Positions 26,346-39,547 of a stretch of 64,000 nt of DNA are shown here, piece by piece (within the stretch, counting starts at the first letter, position 1; the number at the start of each line of letters is the position of its first letter). The DNA lies in the NCBI RefSeq assembly GCF_051020975.1, contig NW_027478170.1, positions 1,178,001-1,242,000 of the forward strand, in the 5' to 3' direction. The notes below the pieces were generated by a model that saw nothing but the letters and a program-made list of their open reading frames with translations, made no database searches and was not told the DNA's origin. Both the position numbers and the translations under genes were made by a program. The DNA is from Osmia lignaria lignaria (taxonomy: Eukaryota > Arthropoda > Insecta > Hymenoptera > Megachilidae).

Positions 26346-27633
26346 TTGCAGATTTATCTCAAGGGAAGGGGCCTGACGGACATATTTCGAGATACTTCTT
26401 CTTCTTGTTGTTCTTCTTCTGCACAGCTAAGCTGGAAGTGGCATTTGCAGCTCGCAATAGTGCAGAGTTATCTCAAAGAAAGGGGCCACGGTGTTTCTGT
26501 ATCTCTATTATGTTGGTGCGGCTTCGGAACTTTTAGATATCTTGATATATCTCGAGAACTACGCGTCTGATCAAAAAATATCATAGAACATAAAAAGTAG
26601 GAAACATAGTTCTGTACAAAAAAGGTCTCCTAACATTTTGCCATAGCTCGCTTCGTTTCCGAGATATTTGCATATTTATCTCAAGGGAAGGGGCCTGACG
26701 GACATATTTCGAGATATTTCTTCTTCTTGTTGTTCTTCTTCTGCACAGCTAAGCTGGAAGTGGCATTTACAGCTCGCAATAGTGCAGAGTTATCTCAAAG
26801 AAAGGGGCCACGGTGTTTCTGTATCTCTATTATGTTGGTGCGGCTTCGGAACCTTTAAATATCTCGATATATCTCGAAAACTACGCTTCTGATCAAAAAA
26901 TATCATAGAACATAAATTGTAGGAAACATAATTCTCTACAAAAAAGGTCTCTTAACATTTTGCCATAGCTCGCTTTGTTTCCGAGATATTTGCAGATTTA
27001 TCTCAAGGGAAGGGGCCTGACGGATATATTTCGAGATATTTCTTCTTCTTGTTGTTCTTCTTCTGCACAGCTAAGCTGGAAGTGGCATTTGCGGCTCGCA
27101 CTAGTGCAGAGTTAGCTCAAAGAAAGGGGCCACGGTGTTTCTGTATCTCTATTATGTTGGTGCGGCTTCGGAACTTTTAAATATCTTGATATATCTCGAG
27201 AACTACGCATCTGATCAAAAAATATCATAGAACATAAAATGTAGGAAACTTAATTCTCTACAAAAAAGGTCTCTTAACATTTTGCCATAGCTCGCTTCGT
27301 TTCCGAGATATTTGCAGATTTATGTCAAGGGAAGGGGCCTGACGGACATATTACGAGATATTTCTTCTTCTCGTTGTTCTTCTTCTGCACAGCTAAGCTG
27401 TAAGTGGCATTTGCGGCTCGCGCTAGTGCAGAGTTATCTCAAAGAATGGGGCCACGGTGTTTCTGTATCTCTATTATGTTGGTGCGGCTTCGGAACTTTT
27501 AAATATCTTGATATATCTCGAGAACTACGCGTCTGATAAAAAAATATCATAGAACATAAAAAGTAGGAAACATAATTCTGTACAAAAAAGGTCTCTTAAC
27601 ATTTTGCCATAGCTCGCTTCGTTTCCGAGATAT

Positions 27634-29565
27634 TTGCAGATTTATCTCAAGGGAAGGGGCCTGACGGACATATTTCGAGATATTTCTTCTTCTTGTTGTT
27701 CTTCTTCTGCACAGCTAAGCTGGAAGTGGCATTTACAGCTCGCAGTAGTGCAGAGTTATCTCAAAGAAAGGGGCCACGGTGTTTCTGTATCTGTATTATG
27801 TTGGTGCGGCTTCGGAACCTTTAAATATCTTGATATATTTCGAGAACTACGCGTCTGATAAAAAAATATCATAGAACATAAAAAGTAGGAAACATAATTC
27901 TGTACAAAAAAGGTCTCTTAACATTTTGCCATAGCTCGCTTCGTTTCCGAGATATTTGCAGATTCAGCTCAAAGGAACTGGCCTGACGGACATATTTCGA
28001 GATATTTCTTCTTCTTGTTGTTCTTCCTCTGCACAGCTAAGCTGGAAGTGGCATTTGCAGCTCGCAATAGTGCAGAGTTATCTCAAAGAAAGGGGCCACG
28101 GTGTTTCTGTATCTCTATTATGTTGGTGGGGCTTCGGAACTTTTAAATATCTTGATATATCTCGAGAACTACGCATCTGATCAAAAAATATCATAGAACA
28201 TAAAAAGTAGGACACTTAATTCTCTACAAAAAAGGTCGCTTAACATTTTGCCATAGCTCGCTTCGTTTCCGAGATATTTGCAGATTTATGTCAAGGGAAG
28301 GGGCCTGACGGACATATTTCGAGATATTTCTTCTTCTCGTTGTTCTTCTTCTGCACAGCTAAGCTGTAAGTGGCATTTGCGGCTCGCACTAGTGCAGAGT
28401 TATTTCAAAGAAAGGGGCCACGGTGTTTCTGTATCTCTATTATGTTGGTGCGGCTTCGGAACCTTTAAATATCTCAATATATCTCGAAAACTACGCTTCT
28501 GATCAAAAAATATCATAGAACATAAATTGTAGGAAACATAATTCTCTACAAAAAAGGACTCTTAACATTTTGCCATAGCTCGCTTCGTTTCCGAGATATT
28601 TGCAGATTTATCTCAAGGGAAGGGGCCTGACGGACATATTTCGAGATATTTCTTCTTCTTGTTGTTCTTCTTCTGCACAGCTAAGCTGGAAGTGGCATTT
28701 GCGGCTCGCACTAGTGCAGAGTTATCTCAAAGAAAGGGGCCACGGTGTTTCTGTATCTCTATTATGTTGGTGCGGCTTCGGAACTTTTAAATATCTTGAT
28801 ATATCTCGAGAACTACGCATCTGATCAAAAAATATCGTAGAACATAAAAAGTAGGAAACTTAATTCTCTACAAAAAAGGTCTCTCAACATTTTGCCATAG
28901 CTCTCTTCGTTTCCGAGATATTTGCAGATTTATCTCAAGGGAAGGGGCCTGACGGACATATTTCGAGATACTTCTTCTTCTTGTTGTTCTTCTTCTGCAC
29001 AGCTAAGCTGGAAGTGGCATTTGCAGCTCGCAATAGTGCAGAATTATCTCAAAGAAAGGGGCCACGGTGTTTCTGTATCTCTATTATGTTGGTGCGGCTG
29101 CGGAACTTTTAAATATCTTAATATATCTCGAGAACTACGCATCTGATCAAAAAATGTCATAGAACGTAAAAAGTAGGAAACTTAATTCTCTACAAAAAAG
29201 GTCTCTTAACATTTTGCCATAGCTCTCTTCGTTTCCGAGATATTTCCAGATTTATCTCAAGGGAAGGGGCCTGACGGACATATTTCGAGATATTTCTTCT
29301 TCTTGTTGTTCTTCTTCTGCACAGCTAAGCTGGAAGTGGCATTTGCAGCTCGCAATAGTGCAGAGTTATCTCAAAGAAAGGGGCCACGGTGTTTCTGTAT
29401 CTCTATTATGTTGGTGCGGCTTCGGAACTTTTAAATATCTTGATATATCTCGAGAACTACGCGTCTGATAAAAAAATATCATAGAACATGAAAAGTAGGA
29501 AACATAATTCTGTACAAAAAAGGTCTCTTAACATTTTGCCATAGCTCGCTTCGTTTCCGAGATAT
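27634..29565. repeat. Six-monomer block, copy 1
   Basis: Monomers at 27,634 (TTTACAGCTCGCAGTAG with ATATATTTCGAG), 27,956 (GATTCAGCTCAAAGGAAC), 28,278 (TTTATGTCAAG, TTCTCGTTG), 28,600, 28,922 (GAGATACTTC, GGCTGCGGAAC) and 29,244 (TTCCAG start, downstream of AAATGTCATAG) recur in this order from 29,566. The first three repeat at offset 1,932 and the last three at offset 2,254, because the second copy has one additional monomer. Confidence 0.88.
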
Positions 29566-31819
29566 TTGCAGATTTATCTCAAGGGAAGGGGCCTGACGGA
29601 CATATTTCGAGATATTTCTTCTTCTTGTTGTTCTTCTTCTGCACAGCTAAGCTGGAAGTGGCATTTACAGCTCGCAGTAGTGCAGAGTTATCTCAAAGAA
29701 AGGGGCCACGGTGTTTCTGTATCTGTATTATGTTGGTGCGGCTTCGGAACCTTTAAATATCTTGATATATTTCGAGAACTACGCGTCTGATAAAAAAATA
29801 TCATAGAACATAAAAAGTAGGAAACATAATTCTGTACAAAAAAGGTCTCTTAACATTTTGCCATAGCTCGCTTCGTTTCCGAGATATTTGCAGATTCAGC
29901 TCAAAGGAACTGGCCTGACGGACATATTTCGAGATATTTCTTCTTCTTGTTGTTCTTCCTCTGCACAGCTAAGCTGGAAGTGGCATTTGCAGCTCGCAAT
30001 AGTGCAGAGTTATCTCAAAGAAAGGGGCCACGGTGTTTCTGTATCTCTATTATGTTGGTGGGGCTTCGGAACTTTTAAATATCTTGATATATCTCGAGAA
30101 CTACGCATCTGATCAAAAAATATCATAGAACATAAAAAGTAGGACACTTAATTCTCTACAAAAAAGGTCGCTTAACATTTTGCCATAGCTCGCTTCGTTT
30201 CCGAGATATTTGCAGATTTATGTCAAGGGAAGGGGCCTGACGGACATATTTCGAGATATTTCTTCTTCTCGTTGTTCTTCTTCTGCACAGCTAAGCTGTA
30301 AGTGGCATTTGCGGCTCGCACTAGTGCAGAGTTATTTCAAAGAAAGGGGCCACGGTGTTTCTGTATCTCTATTATGTTGGTGCGGCTTCGGAACCTTTAA
30401 ATATCTCGATATATCTCGAAAACTACGCTTCTGATCAAAAAATATCATAGAACATAAATTGTAGGAAACATAATTCTCTACAAAAAAGGACTCTTAACAT
30501 TTTGCCATAGCTCGCTTCGTTTCCGAGATATTTGCAGTTTTATCTCAAGGGAAGGGGCCTGACGGACATATTTCGAGATATTTCTTCTTCTTGTTGTTCT
30601 TCTTCTGCACAGCTAAGCTGGAAGTGGCATTTGCGGCTCGCACTAGTGCAGAGTTAGCTCAAAGAAAGGGGCCACGGTGTTTCTGTATCTCTATTATGTT
30701 GGTGCGGCTTCGGAACTTTTAAATATCTTGATATATCTCGAGAACTACGCATCTGATCAAAAAATATCATAGAACATAAAAAGTAGGAAACCTAATTCTC
30801 TACAAAAAAGGTCTCTTAACATTTTGCCATAGCTCGCTTCGTTTCCGAGATATTTGCAGATTTATCTCAAGGGAAGGGGCCTGACGGACATATTTCGAGA
30901 TATTTCTTCTTCTTGTTGTTCTTCTTCTGCACAGCTAAGCTGGAAGTGGCATTTGCGGCTCGCACTAGTGCAGAGTTATCTCAAAGAAAGGGGCCACGGT
31001 GTTTCTGTATCTCTATTATGTTGGTGCGGCTTCGGAACTTTTAAATATCTTGATATATCTCGAGAACTACGCATCTGATCAAAAAATATCGTAGAACATA
31101 AAAAGTAGGAAACTTAATTCTCTACAAAAAAGGTCTCTTAACATTTTGCCATAGCTCTCTTCGTTTCCGAGATATTTGCAGATTTATCTCAAGGGAAGGG
31201 GCCTGACGGACATATTTCGAGATACTTCTTCTTCTTGTTGTTCTTCTTCTGCACAGCTAAGCTGGAAGTGGCATTTGCAGCTCGCAATAGTGCAGAATTA
31301 TCTCAAAGAAAGGGGCCACGGTGTTTCTGTATCTCTATTATGTTGGTGCGGCTGCGGAACTTTTAAATATCTTAATATATCTCGAGAACTACGCATCTGA
31401 TCAAAAAATGTCATAGAACGTAAAAAGTAGGAAACTTAATTCTCTACAAAAAAGGTCTCTTAACATTTTGCCATAGCTCTCTTCGTTTCCGAGATATTTC
31501 CAGATTTATCTCAAGGGAAGGGGCCTGACGGACATATTTCGAGATATTTCTTCTTCTTGTTGTTCTTCTTCTGCACAGCTAAGCTGGAAGTGGCATTTGC
31601 AGCTCGCAATAGTGCAGAGTTATCTCAAAGAAAGGGGCCACGGTGTTTCTGTATCTCTATTATGTTGGTGCGGCTTCGGAACTTTTAAATATCTTAATAT
31701 ATCTCGAGAACTACGCATCTGATCAAAAAATATCATAGAACATAAAAAGTAGCAAACTTAATTCTCTACAAAAAAGGTCTCTTAACATTTTGCCATAGCT
31801 CGCTTCGTTTCCGAGATAT
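29566..31819. repeat. Seven-monomer block, copy 2 with one extra monomer
   Basis: This is the second copy of 27,634-29,565 with an extra unit at 30,532-30,853. The extra unit has GTTTTATCTC and AGTTAGCTCAAAG, the latter giving a stop in the 74-codon frame. It resembles the AGTTAGCTC subtype at 26,990 and those in the 9-7-9 array to the right. Its 3' end carries GAAACCTAATTC, also found in that array. Confidence 0.88.
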
Positions 31820-34395
31820 TTGCAGATTTATCTCAAGGGAAGGGGCCTCACGGACATATTTCGAGATATTTCTTCTTCTTGTTGTTCTTCTTCTGCACAG
31901 CTAAGCTGGAAGTGGCATTTGCAGCTCGCAATAGTGCAGAGATATCTCAAAGAAAGGGGCCACGGTGTTTCTGTATCTCTATTATGTTGGTGCGGCTTCG
32001 GAACTTTTAAATATCTTGATATATCTCGAGAACTACGCGTCTGATCAAAAAATATCATAGAACATAAAAAGTAGGAAACATAATTCTGTACAAAAAAGGT
32101 CTCCTAACATTTTGCCATAGCTCGCTTCGTTTCCGAGATATTTGCAGATTTATCTCAAGGGAAGGGGCCTGACGGACATATTTCGAGATATTTCTTCTTC
32201 TTGTTGTTCTTCTTCTGCACAGCTAAGCTGGAAGTGGCATTTGGGGCTCGCACTAGTGCACAGTTATCTCAAAGAAAGGGGCCACGGTGTTTCTGTATCT
32301 CTATTATGTTGGTGCGGCTTCGGAACTTTTAAGTATCTCGATATATCTCGAAAACTACGCTTCTGATCAAAAAATATCATAGAACATAAATTGTAGGAAA
32401 CATAATTCTCTACAAAAAAGGTCTCTTAACATTTTGCCATAGCTCGCTTCGTTTCCGAGATATTTGCAGATTTATCTCAAGGGAAGGGGCCTAACGGACA
32501 TATTTCGAGATATTTCTTCTTCTTGTTGTTCTTCTTCTGCACAGCTAAACTGGAAGTGGCATTTCCAGCTCGCAATAGTGCAGAGTTATCTCAAAGAAAG
32601 GAGCCACGGTGTTTCTGTATCGCTATTATGTTGGTGCGGCTTCGGAACTTTTAAATATCTTGATATATCTCGAGAACTACGCATCTGATCAAAAAATATC
32701 ATAGAACATAAAATGTAGGAAACTTAATTCTCTACAAAAAAGATCTCTTAACATTTTGCCATAGCTCGCTTCGTTTCCGAGATATTTGCAGATTTATGTC
32801 AAGGGAAGGGGCCTGACGGACATATTTCGAGATATTTCTTCTTCTCGTTGTTCTTCTTCTGCACAGCTAAGCTGTAAGTGGCATTTGCGGCTCGCACCTG
32901 TGCAGAGTTATCTCAAAGAAAGGGGCCACGGTGTTTCTGTATCTCTATTATGTTGGTGCGGCTTCGGAACCTTTAAATATCTCGATATATCTCGAAAACT
33001 ACGCTTCTGATCAAAAAATATCATAGAACATAAATTGTAGGAAACATAATTCTCTACAAAAAAGGTCTCTTAACATTTTGCCATAGCTCGCTTTGTTTCC
33101 GAGATATTTGCAGATTTATCTCAAGGGAAGGGGCCTGACGGACATATTTCGAGATATTTCTTCTTCTTGTTGTTCTTCTTCTGCACAGCTAAGCTGGAAG
33201 TGGCATTTGCGGCTCGCACTAGTGCAGAGTTAGCTCAAAGAAAGGGGCCACGGTGTTTCTGTATCTCTATTATGTTGGTGCGGCTTCGGAACTTTTAAAT
33301 ATCTTGATATATCTCGAGAACTACGCATCTGATCAAAAAATATCATAGAACATAAAAAGTAGGAAACCTAATTCTCCACAGAAAAGGTCTCTTAACATTT
33401 TGCCATAGCTCGCTTCGTTTCCGAGATATTTGCAGATTTATCTCAAGGGAAGGGGCCTGACGGACATATTTCGAGATATTTCTTCTTCTTGTTGTTCTTC
33501 TTCTGCACAGCTAAGCTGGAAGTGGCATTTGCGGCTCGCACTAGTGCAGAGTTATTTCAAAGAAAGGGGCCACGGTGTTTCTGTATCTCTATTATGTTGG
33601 TGCGGCTTCGGAACCTTTAAATATCTCGATATATCTCGAAAACTACGCTTCTGATCAAAAAATATCATAGAACATAAATTGTAGGAAACATAATTCTCTA
33701 CAAAAAAGGACTCTTAACATTTTGCCATAGCTCGCTTCGTTTCCGAGATATTTGCAGATTTATCTCAAGGGAAGGGGCCTGACGGACATATTTCGAGATA
33801 TTTCTTCTTCTTGTTGTTCTTCTTCTGCACAGCTAAGCTGGAAGTGGCATTTGCGGCTCGCACTAGTGCAGAGTTAGCTCAAAGAAAGGGGCCACGGTGT
33901 TTCTGTATCTCTATTATGTTGGTGCGGCTTCGGAACTTTTAAATATCTTGATATATCTCGAGAACTACGCATCTGATCAAAAAATATCATAGAACATAAA
34001 AAGTAGGAAACCTAATTCTCTACAAAAAAGGTCTCTTAACATTTTGCCATAGCTCGCTTCGTTTCCGAGATATTTGCAGATTTATCTCAAGGGAAGGGGC
34101 CTGACGGACATATTTCGAGATATTTCTTCTTCTTGTTGTTCTTCTTCTGCACAGCTAAGCTGGAAGTGGCATTTGCGGCTCGCACTAGTGCAGAGTTAGC
34201 TCAAAGAAAGGGGCCACGGTGTTTCTGTATCTCTATTATGTTGGTGCGGCTTCGGAACTTTTAAATATCTTGATATATCTCGAGAACTACGCATCTGATC
34301 AAAAAATATCATAGAACATAAAAAGTAGGAAACCTAATTCTCCACAAAAAAGGTCTCTTAACATTTTGCCATAGCTCTCTTCGTTTCCGAGATAT
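31498..34395. repeat. Higher-order repeat unit 1: nine monomers, 2,898 bp
   Basis: Order of subtypes: (1) TTCCAG start with CTTAATATATC; (2) GGCCTCACGG with AGAGATATC; (3) GCGGCTCGCACTAGTGCAC variant, type-A tail (here with private TTGGGGCTCG); (4) GGCCTAACGG, AAACTGG, AAAGGAGCC, TATCGCTATT; (5) TTTATGTCAAG, TTCTCGTTG, CGCACCTGTGC; (6) AGTTAGCTC with CTCCACAGAAAAG; (7) AGTTATTTC; (8) and (9) AGTTAGCTC. The same nine-position order appears complete at 36,650 and shortened at 34,396. Confidence 0.93.
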
Positions 34396-36649
34396 TTCCA
34401 GATTTATCTCAAGGGAAGGGGCCTGACGGACATATTTCGAGATATTTCTTCTTCTTGTTGTTCTTCTTCTGCACAGCTAAGCTGGAAGTGGCATTTGCAG
34501 CTCGCAATAGTGCAGAGTTATCTCAAAGAAAGGGGCCACGGTGTTTCTGTATCTCTATTATGTTGGTGCGGCTTCGGAACTTTTAAATATCTTAATATAT
34601 CTCGAGAACTACGCATCTGATCAAAAAATATCATAGAACATAAAAAGTAGGAAACTTAATTCTCTACAAAAAAGGTCTCTTAACATTTTGCCATAGCTCG
34701 CTTCGTTTCCGAGATATTTGCAGATTTATCTCAAGGGAAGGGGCCTCACGGACATATTTCGAGATATTTCTTCTTCTTGTTGTTCTTCTTCTGCACAGCT
34801 AAGCTGGAAGTGGCATTTGCAGCTCGCAATAGTGCAGAGATATCTCAAAGAAAGGGGCCACGGTGTTTCTGTATCTCTATTATGTTGGTGCGGCTTCGGA
34901 ACTTTTAAATATCTTGATATATCTCGAGAACTACGCGTCTGATCAAAAAATATCATAGAACATAAAAAGTAGGAAACATAATTCTGTACAAAAAAGGTCT
35001 CCTAACATTTTGCCATAGCTCGCTTCGTTTCCGAGATATTTGCAGATTTATCTCAAGGGAAGGGGCCTGACGGACATATTTCGAGATATTTCTTCTTCTT
35101 GTTGTTCTTCTTCTGCACAGCTAAGCTGGAAGTGGCATTTGCGGCTCGCACTAGTGCACAGTTATCTCAAAGAAAGGGGCCACGGTGTTTCTGTATCTCT
35201 ATTATGTTGGTGCGGCTTCGGAACTTTTAAGTATCTCGATATATCTCGAAAACTACGCTTCTGATCAAAAAATATCATAGAACATAAATTGTAGGAAACA
35301 TAATTCTCTACAAAAAAGGTCTCTTAACATTTTGCCATAGCTCGCTTCGTTTCCGAGATATTTGCAGATTTATCTCAAGGGAAGGGGCCTAACGGACATA
35401 TTTCGAGATATTTCTTCTTCTTGTTGTTCTTCTTCTGCACAGCTAAGCTGGAAGTGGCATTTGCGGCTCGCACTAGTGCAGAGTTAGCTCAAAGAAAGGG
35501 GCCACGGTGTTTCTGTATCTCTATTATGTTGGTGCGGCTTCGGAACTTTTAAATATCTTGATATATCTCGAGAACTACGCATCTGATCAAAAAATATCAT
35601 AGAACATAAAAAGTAGGAAACCTAATTCTCCACAGAAAAGGTCTCTTAACATTTTGCCATAGCTCGCTTCGTTTCCGAGATATTTGCAGATTTATCTCAA
35701 GGGAAGGGGCCTGACGGACATATTTCGAGATATTTCTTCTTCTTGTTGTTCTTCTTCTGCACAGCTAAGCTGGAAGTGGCATTTGCGGCTCGCACTAGTG
35801 CAGAGTTATTTCAAAGAAAGGGGCCACGGTGTTTCTGTATCTCTATTATGTTGGTGCGGCTTCGGAACCTTTAAATATCTCGATATATCTCGAAAACTAC
35901 GCTTCTGATCAAAAAATATCATAGAACATAAATTGTAGGAAACATAATTTTCTACAAAAAAGGACTCTTAACATTTTGCCATAGCTCGCTTCGTTTCCGA
36001 GATATTTGCAGATTTATCTCAAGGGAAGGGGCCTGACGGACATATTTCGAGATATTTCTTCTTCTTGTTGTTCTTCTTCTGCACAGCTAAGCTGGAAGTG
36101 GCATTTGCGGCTCGCACTAGTGCAGAGTTAGCTCAAAGAAAGGGGCCACGGTGTTTCTGTATCTCTATTATGTTGGTGCGGCTTCGGAACTTTTAAATAT
36201 CTTGATATATCTCGAGAACTACGCATCTGATCAAAAAATATCATAGAACATAAAAAGTAGGAAACCTAATTCTCTACAAAAAAGGTCTCTTAACATTTTG
36301 CCATAGCTCGCTTCGTTTCCGAGATATTTGCAGATTTATCTCAAGGGAAGGGGCCTGACGGACATATTTCGAGATATTTCTTCTTCTTGTTGTTCTTCTT
36401 CTGCACAGCTAAGCTGGAAGTGGCATTTGCGGCTCGCACTAGTGCAGAGTTAGCTCAAAGAAAGGGGCCACGGTGTTTCTGTATCTCTATTATGTTGGTG
36501 CGGCTTCGGAACTTTTAAATATCTTGATATATCTCGAGAACTACGCATCTGATCAAAAAATATCATAGAACATAAAAAGTAGGAAACCTAATTCTCCACA
36601 AAAAAGGTCTCTTAACATTTTGCCATAGCTCTCTTCGTTTCCGAGATAT
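34396..36649. repeat. Higher-order repeat unit 2: seven monomers, 2,254 bp
   Basis: Positions 1-3 and 7-9 of the nine-monomer unit are present in order (34,396, 34,718, 35,040, then 35,684, 36,006, 36,328). Between them is a single chimeric monomer (35,362) that starts as position 4 and ends as position 6. Two monomer lengths (644 bp) are thus missing relative to the flanking units. CTCCACAGAAAAG, which follows position 6 in the other units, follows the chimera here. Confidence 0.93.
35362..35683. repeat. Chimeric monomer from unequal crossover
   Basis: The 5' part carries GGCCTAACGG (near 35,388), diagnostic of position 4 of the nine-monomer unit. From AAGCTGGAAG (near 35,444) onward it carries GCGGCTCGCACTAG, AGTTAGCTC, a type-B tail and CTCCACAGAAAAG, diagnostic of position 6. 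The exchange therefore lies between about 35,390 and 35,445, in sequence shared by both parents that includes CGAGATATTTC and the TTC/TTG tract. The expected product of this exchange is loss of exactly two monomers, which is what is seen. Confidence 0.88.
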
Positions 36650-39547
36650 TTCCAGATTTATCTCAAGGGAAGGGGCCTGACGGACATATTTCGAGATATT
36701 TCTTCTTCTTGTTGTTCTTCTTCTGCACAGCTAAGCTGGAAGTGGCATTTGCAGCTCGCAATAGTGCAGAGTTATCTCAAAGAAAGGGGCCACGGTGTTT
36801 CTGTATCTCTATTATGTTGGTGCGGCTTCGGAACTTTTAAATATCTTAATATATCTCGAGAACTACGCATCTGATCAAAAAATATCATAGAACATAAAAA
36901 GTAGGAAACTTAATTCTCTACAAAAAAGGTCTCTTAACATTTTGCCATAGCTCGCTTCGTTTCCGAGATATTTGCAGATTTATCTCAAGGGAAGGGGCCT
37001 CACGGACATATTTCGAGATATTTCTTCTTCTTGTTGTTCTTCTTCTGCACAGCTAAGCTGGAAGTGGCATTTGCAGCTCGCAATAGTGCAGAGATATCTC
37101 AAAGAAAGGGGCCACGGTGTTTCTGTATCTCTATTATGTTGGTGCGGCTTCGGAACTTTTAAATATCTTGATATATCTCGAGAACTACGCGTCTGATCAA
37201 AAAATATCATAGAACATAAAAAGTAGGAAACATAATTCTGTACAAAAAAGGTCTCCTAACATTTTGCCATAGCTCGCTTCGTTTCCGAGATATTTGCAGA
37301 TTTATCTCAAGGGAAGGGGCCTGACGGACATATTTCGAGATATTTCTTCTTCTTGTTGTTCTTCTTCTGCACAGCTAAGCTGGAAGTGGCATTTGCGGCT
37401 CGCACTAGTGCACAGTTATCTCAAAGAAAGGGGCCACGGTGTTTCTGTATCTCTATTATGTTGGTGCGGCTTCGGAACTTTTAAGTATCTCGATATATCT
37501 CGAAAACTACGCTTCTGATCAAAAAATATCATAGAACATAAATTGTAGGAAACATAATTCTCTACAAAAAAGGTCTCTTAACATTTTGCCATAGCTCGCT
37601 TCGTTTCCGAGATATTTGCAGATTTATCTCAAGGGAAGGGGCCTAACGGACATATTTCGAGATATTTCTTCTTCTTGTTGTTCTTCTTCTGCACAGCTAA
37701 ACTGGAAGTGGCATTTCCAGCTCGCAATAGTGCAGAGTTATCTCAAAGAAAGGAGCCACGGTGTTTCTGTATCGCTATTATGTTGGTGCGGCTTCGGAAC
37801 TTTTAAATATCTTGATATATCTCGAGAACTACGCATCTGATCAAAAAATATCATAGAACATAAAATGTAGGAAACTTAATTCTCTACAAAAAAGATCTCT
37901 TAACATTTTGCCATAGCTCGCTTCGTTTCCGAGATATTTGCAGATTTATGTCAAGGGAAGGGGCCTGACGGACATATTTCGAGATATTTCTTCTTCTCGT
38001 TGTTCTTCTTCTGCACAGCTAAGCTGTAAGTGGCATTTGCGGCTCGCACCTGTGCAGAGTTATCTCAAAGAAAGGGGCCACGGTGTTTCTGTATCTCTAT
38101 TATGTTGGTGCGGCTTCGGAACCTTTATATATCTCGATATATCTCGAAAACTACGCTTCTGATCAAAAAATATCATAGAACATAAATTGTAGGAAACATA
38201 ATTCTCTACAAAAAAGGTCTCTTAACATTTTGCCATAGCTCGCTTTGTTTCCGAGATATTTGCAGATTTATCTCAAGGGAAGGGGCCTGACGGACATATT
38301 TCGAGATATTTCTTCTTCTTGTTGTTCTTCTTCTGCACAGCTAAGCTGGAAGTGGCATTTGCGGCTCGCACTAGTGCAGAGTTAGCTCAAAGAAAGGGGC
38401 CACGGTGTTTCTGTATCTCTATTATGTTGGTGCGGCTTCGGAACTTTTAAATATCTTGATATATCTCGAGAACTACGCATCTGATCAAAAAATATCATAG
38501 AACATAAAAAGTAGGAAACCTAATTCTCCACAGAAAAGGTCTCTTAACATTTTGCCATAGCTCGCTTCGTTTCCGAGATATTTGCAGATTTATCTCAAGG
38601 GAAGGGGCCTGACGGACATATTTCGAGATATTTCTTCTTCTTGTTGTTCTTCTTCTGCACAGCTAAGCTGGAAGTGGCATTTGCGGCTCGCACTAGTGCA
38701 GAGTTATTTCAAAGAAAGGGGCCACGGTGTTTCTGTATCTCTATTATGTTGGTGCGGCTTCGGAACCTTTAAATATCTCGATATATCTCGAAAACTACGC
38801 TTCTGATCAAAAAATATCATAGAACATAAATTGTAGGAAACATAATTCTCTACAAAAAAGGACTCTTAACATTTTGCCATAGCTCGCTTCGTTTCCGAGA
38901 TATTTGCAGATTTATCTCAAGGGAAGGGGCCTGACGGACATATTTCGAGATATTTCTTCTTCTTGTTGTTCTTCTTCTGCACAGCTAAGCTGGAAGTGGC
39001 ATTTGCGGCTCGCACTAGTGCAGAGTTAGCTCAAAGAAAGGGGCCACGGTGTTTCTGTATCTCTATTATGTTGGTGCGGCTTCGGAACTTTTAAATATCT
39101 TGATATATCTCGAGAACTACGCATCTGATCAAAAAATATCATAGAACATAAAAAGTAGGAAACCTAATTCTCTACAAAAAAGGTCTCTTAACATTTTGCC
39201 ATAGCTCGCTTCGTTTCCGAGATATTTGCAGATTTATCTCAAGGGAAGGGGCCTGACGGACATATTTCGAGATATTTCTTCTTCTTGTTGTTCTTCTTCT
39301 GCACAGCTAAGCTGGAAGTGGCATTTGCGGCTCGCACTAGTGCAGAGTTAGCTCAAAGAAAGGGGCCACGGTGTTTCTGTATCTCTATTATGTTGGTGCG
39401 GCTTCGGAACTTTTAAATATCTTGATATATCTCGAGAACTACGCATCTGATCAAAAAATATCATAGAACATAAAAAGTAGGAAACCTAATTCTCCACAAA
39501 AAAGGTCTCTTAACATTTTGCCATAGCTCGCTTCGTTTCCGAGATAT
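36650..39547. repeat. Higher-order repeat unit 3: nine monomers, 2,898 bp
   Basis: All nine positions of unit 1 recur in order at offset 5,152. Very few differences are visible: TTTATATATC at about 38,125 versus TTTAAATATC, and TTGCGGCTCG versus TTGGGGCTCG. After CTCCACAAAAAAG (39,492) the next monomer (39,548) starts TTGCAG with CTCGCTTCG instead of TTCCAG with CTCTCTTCG, so the HOR run ends at about 39,520. Confidence 0.92.
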
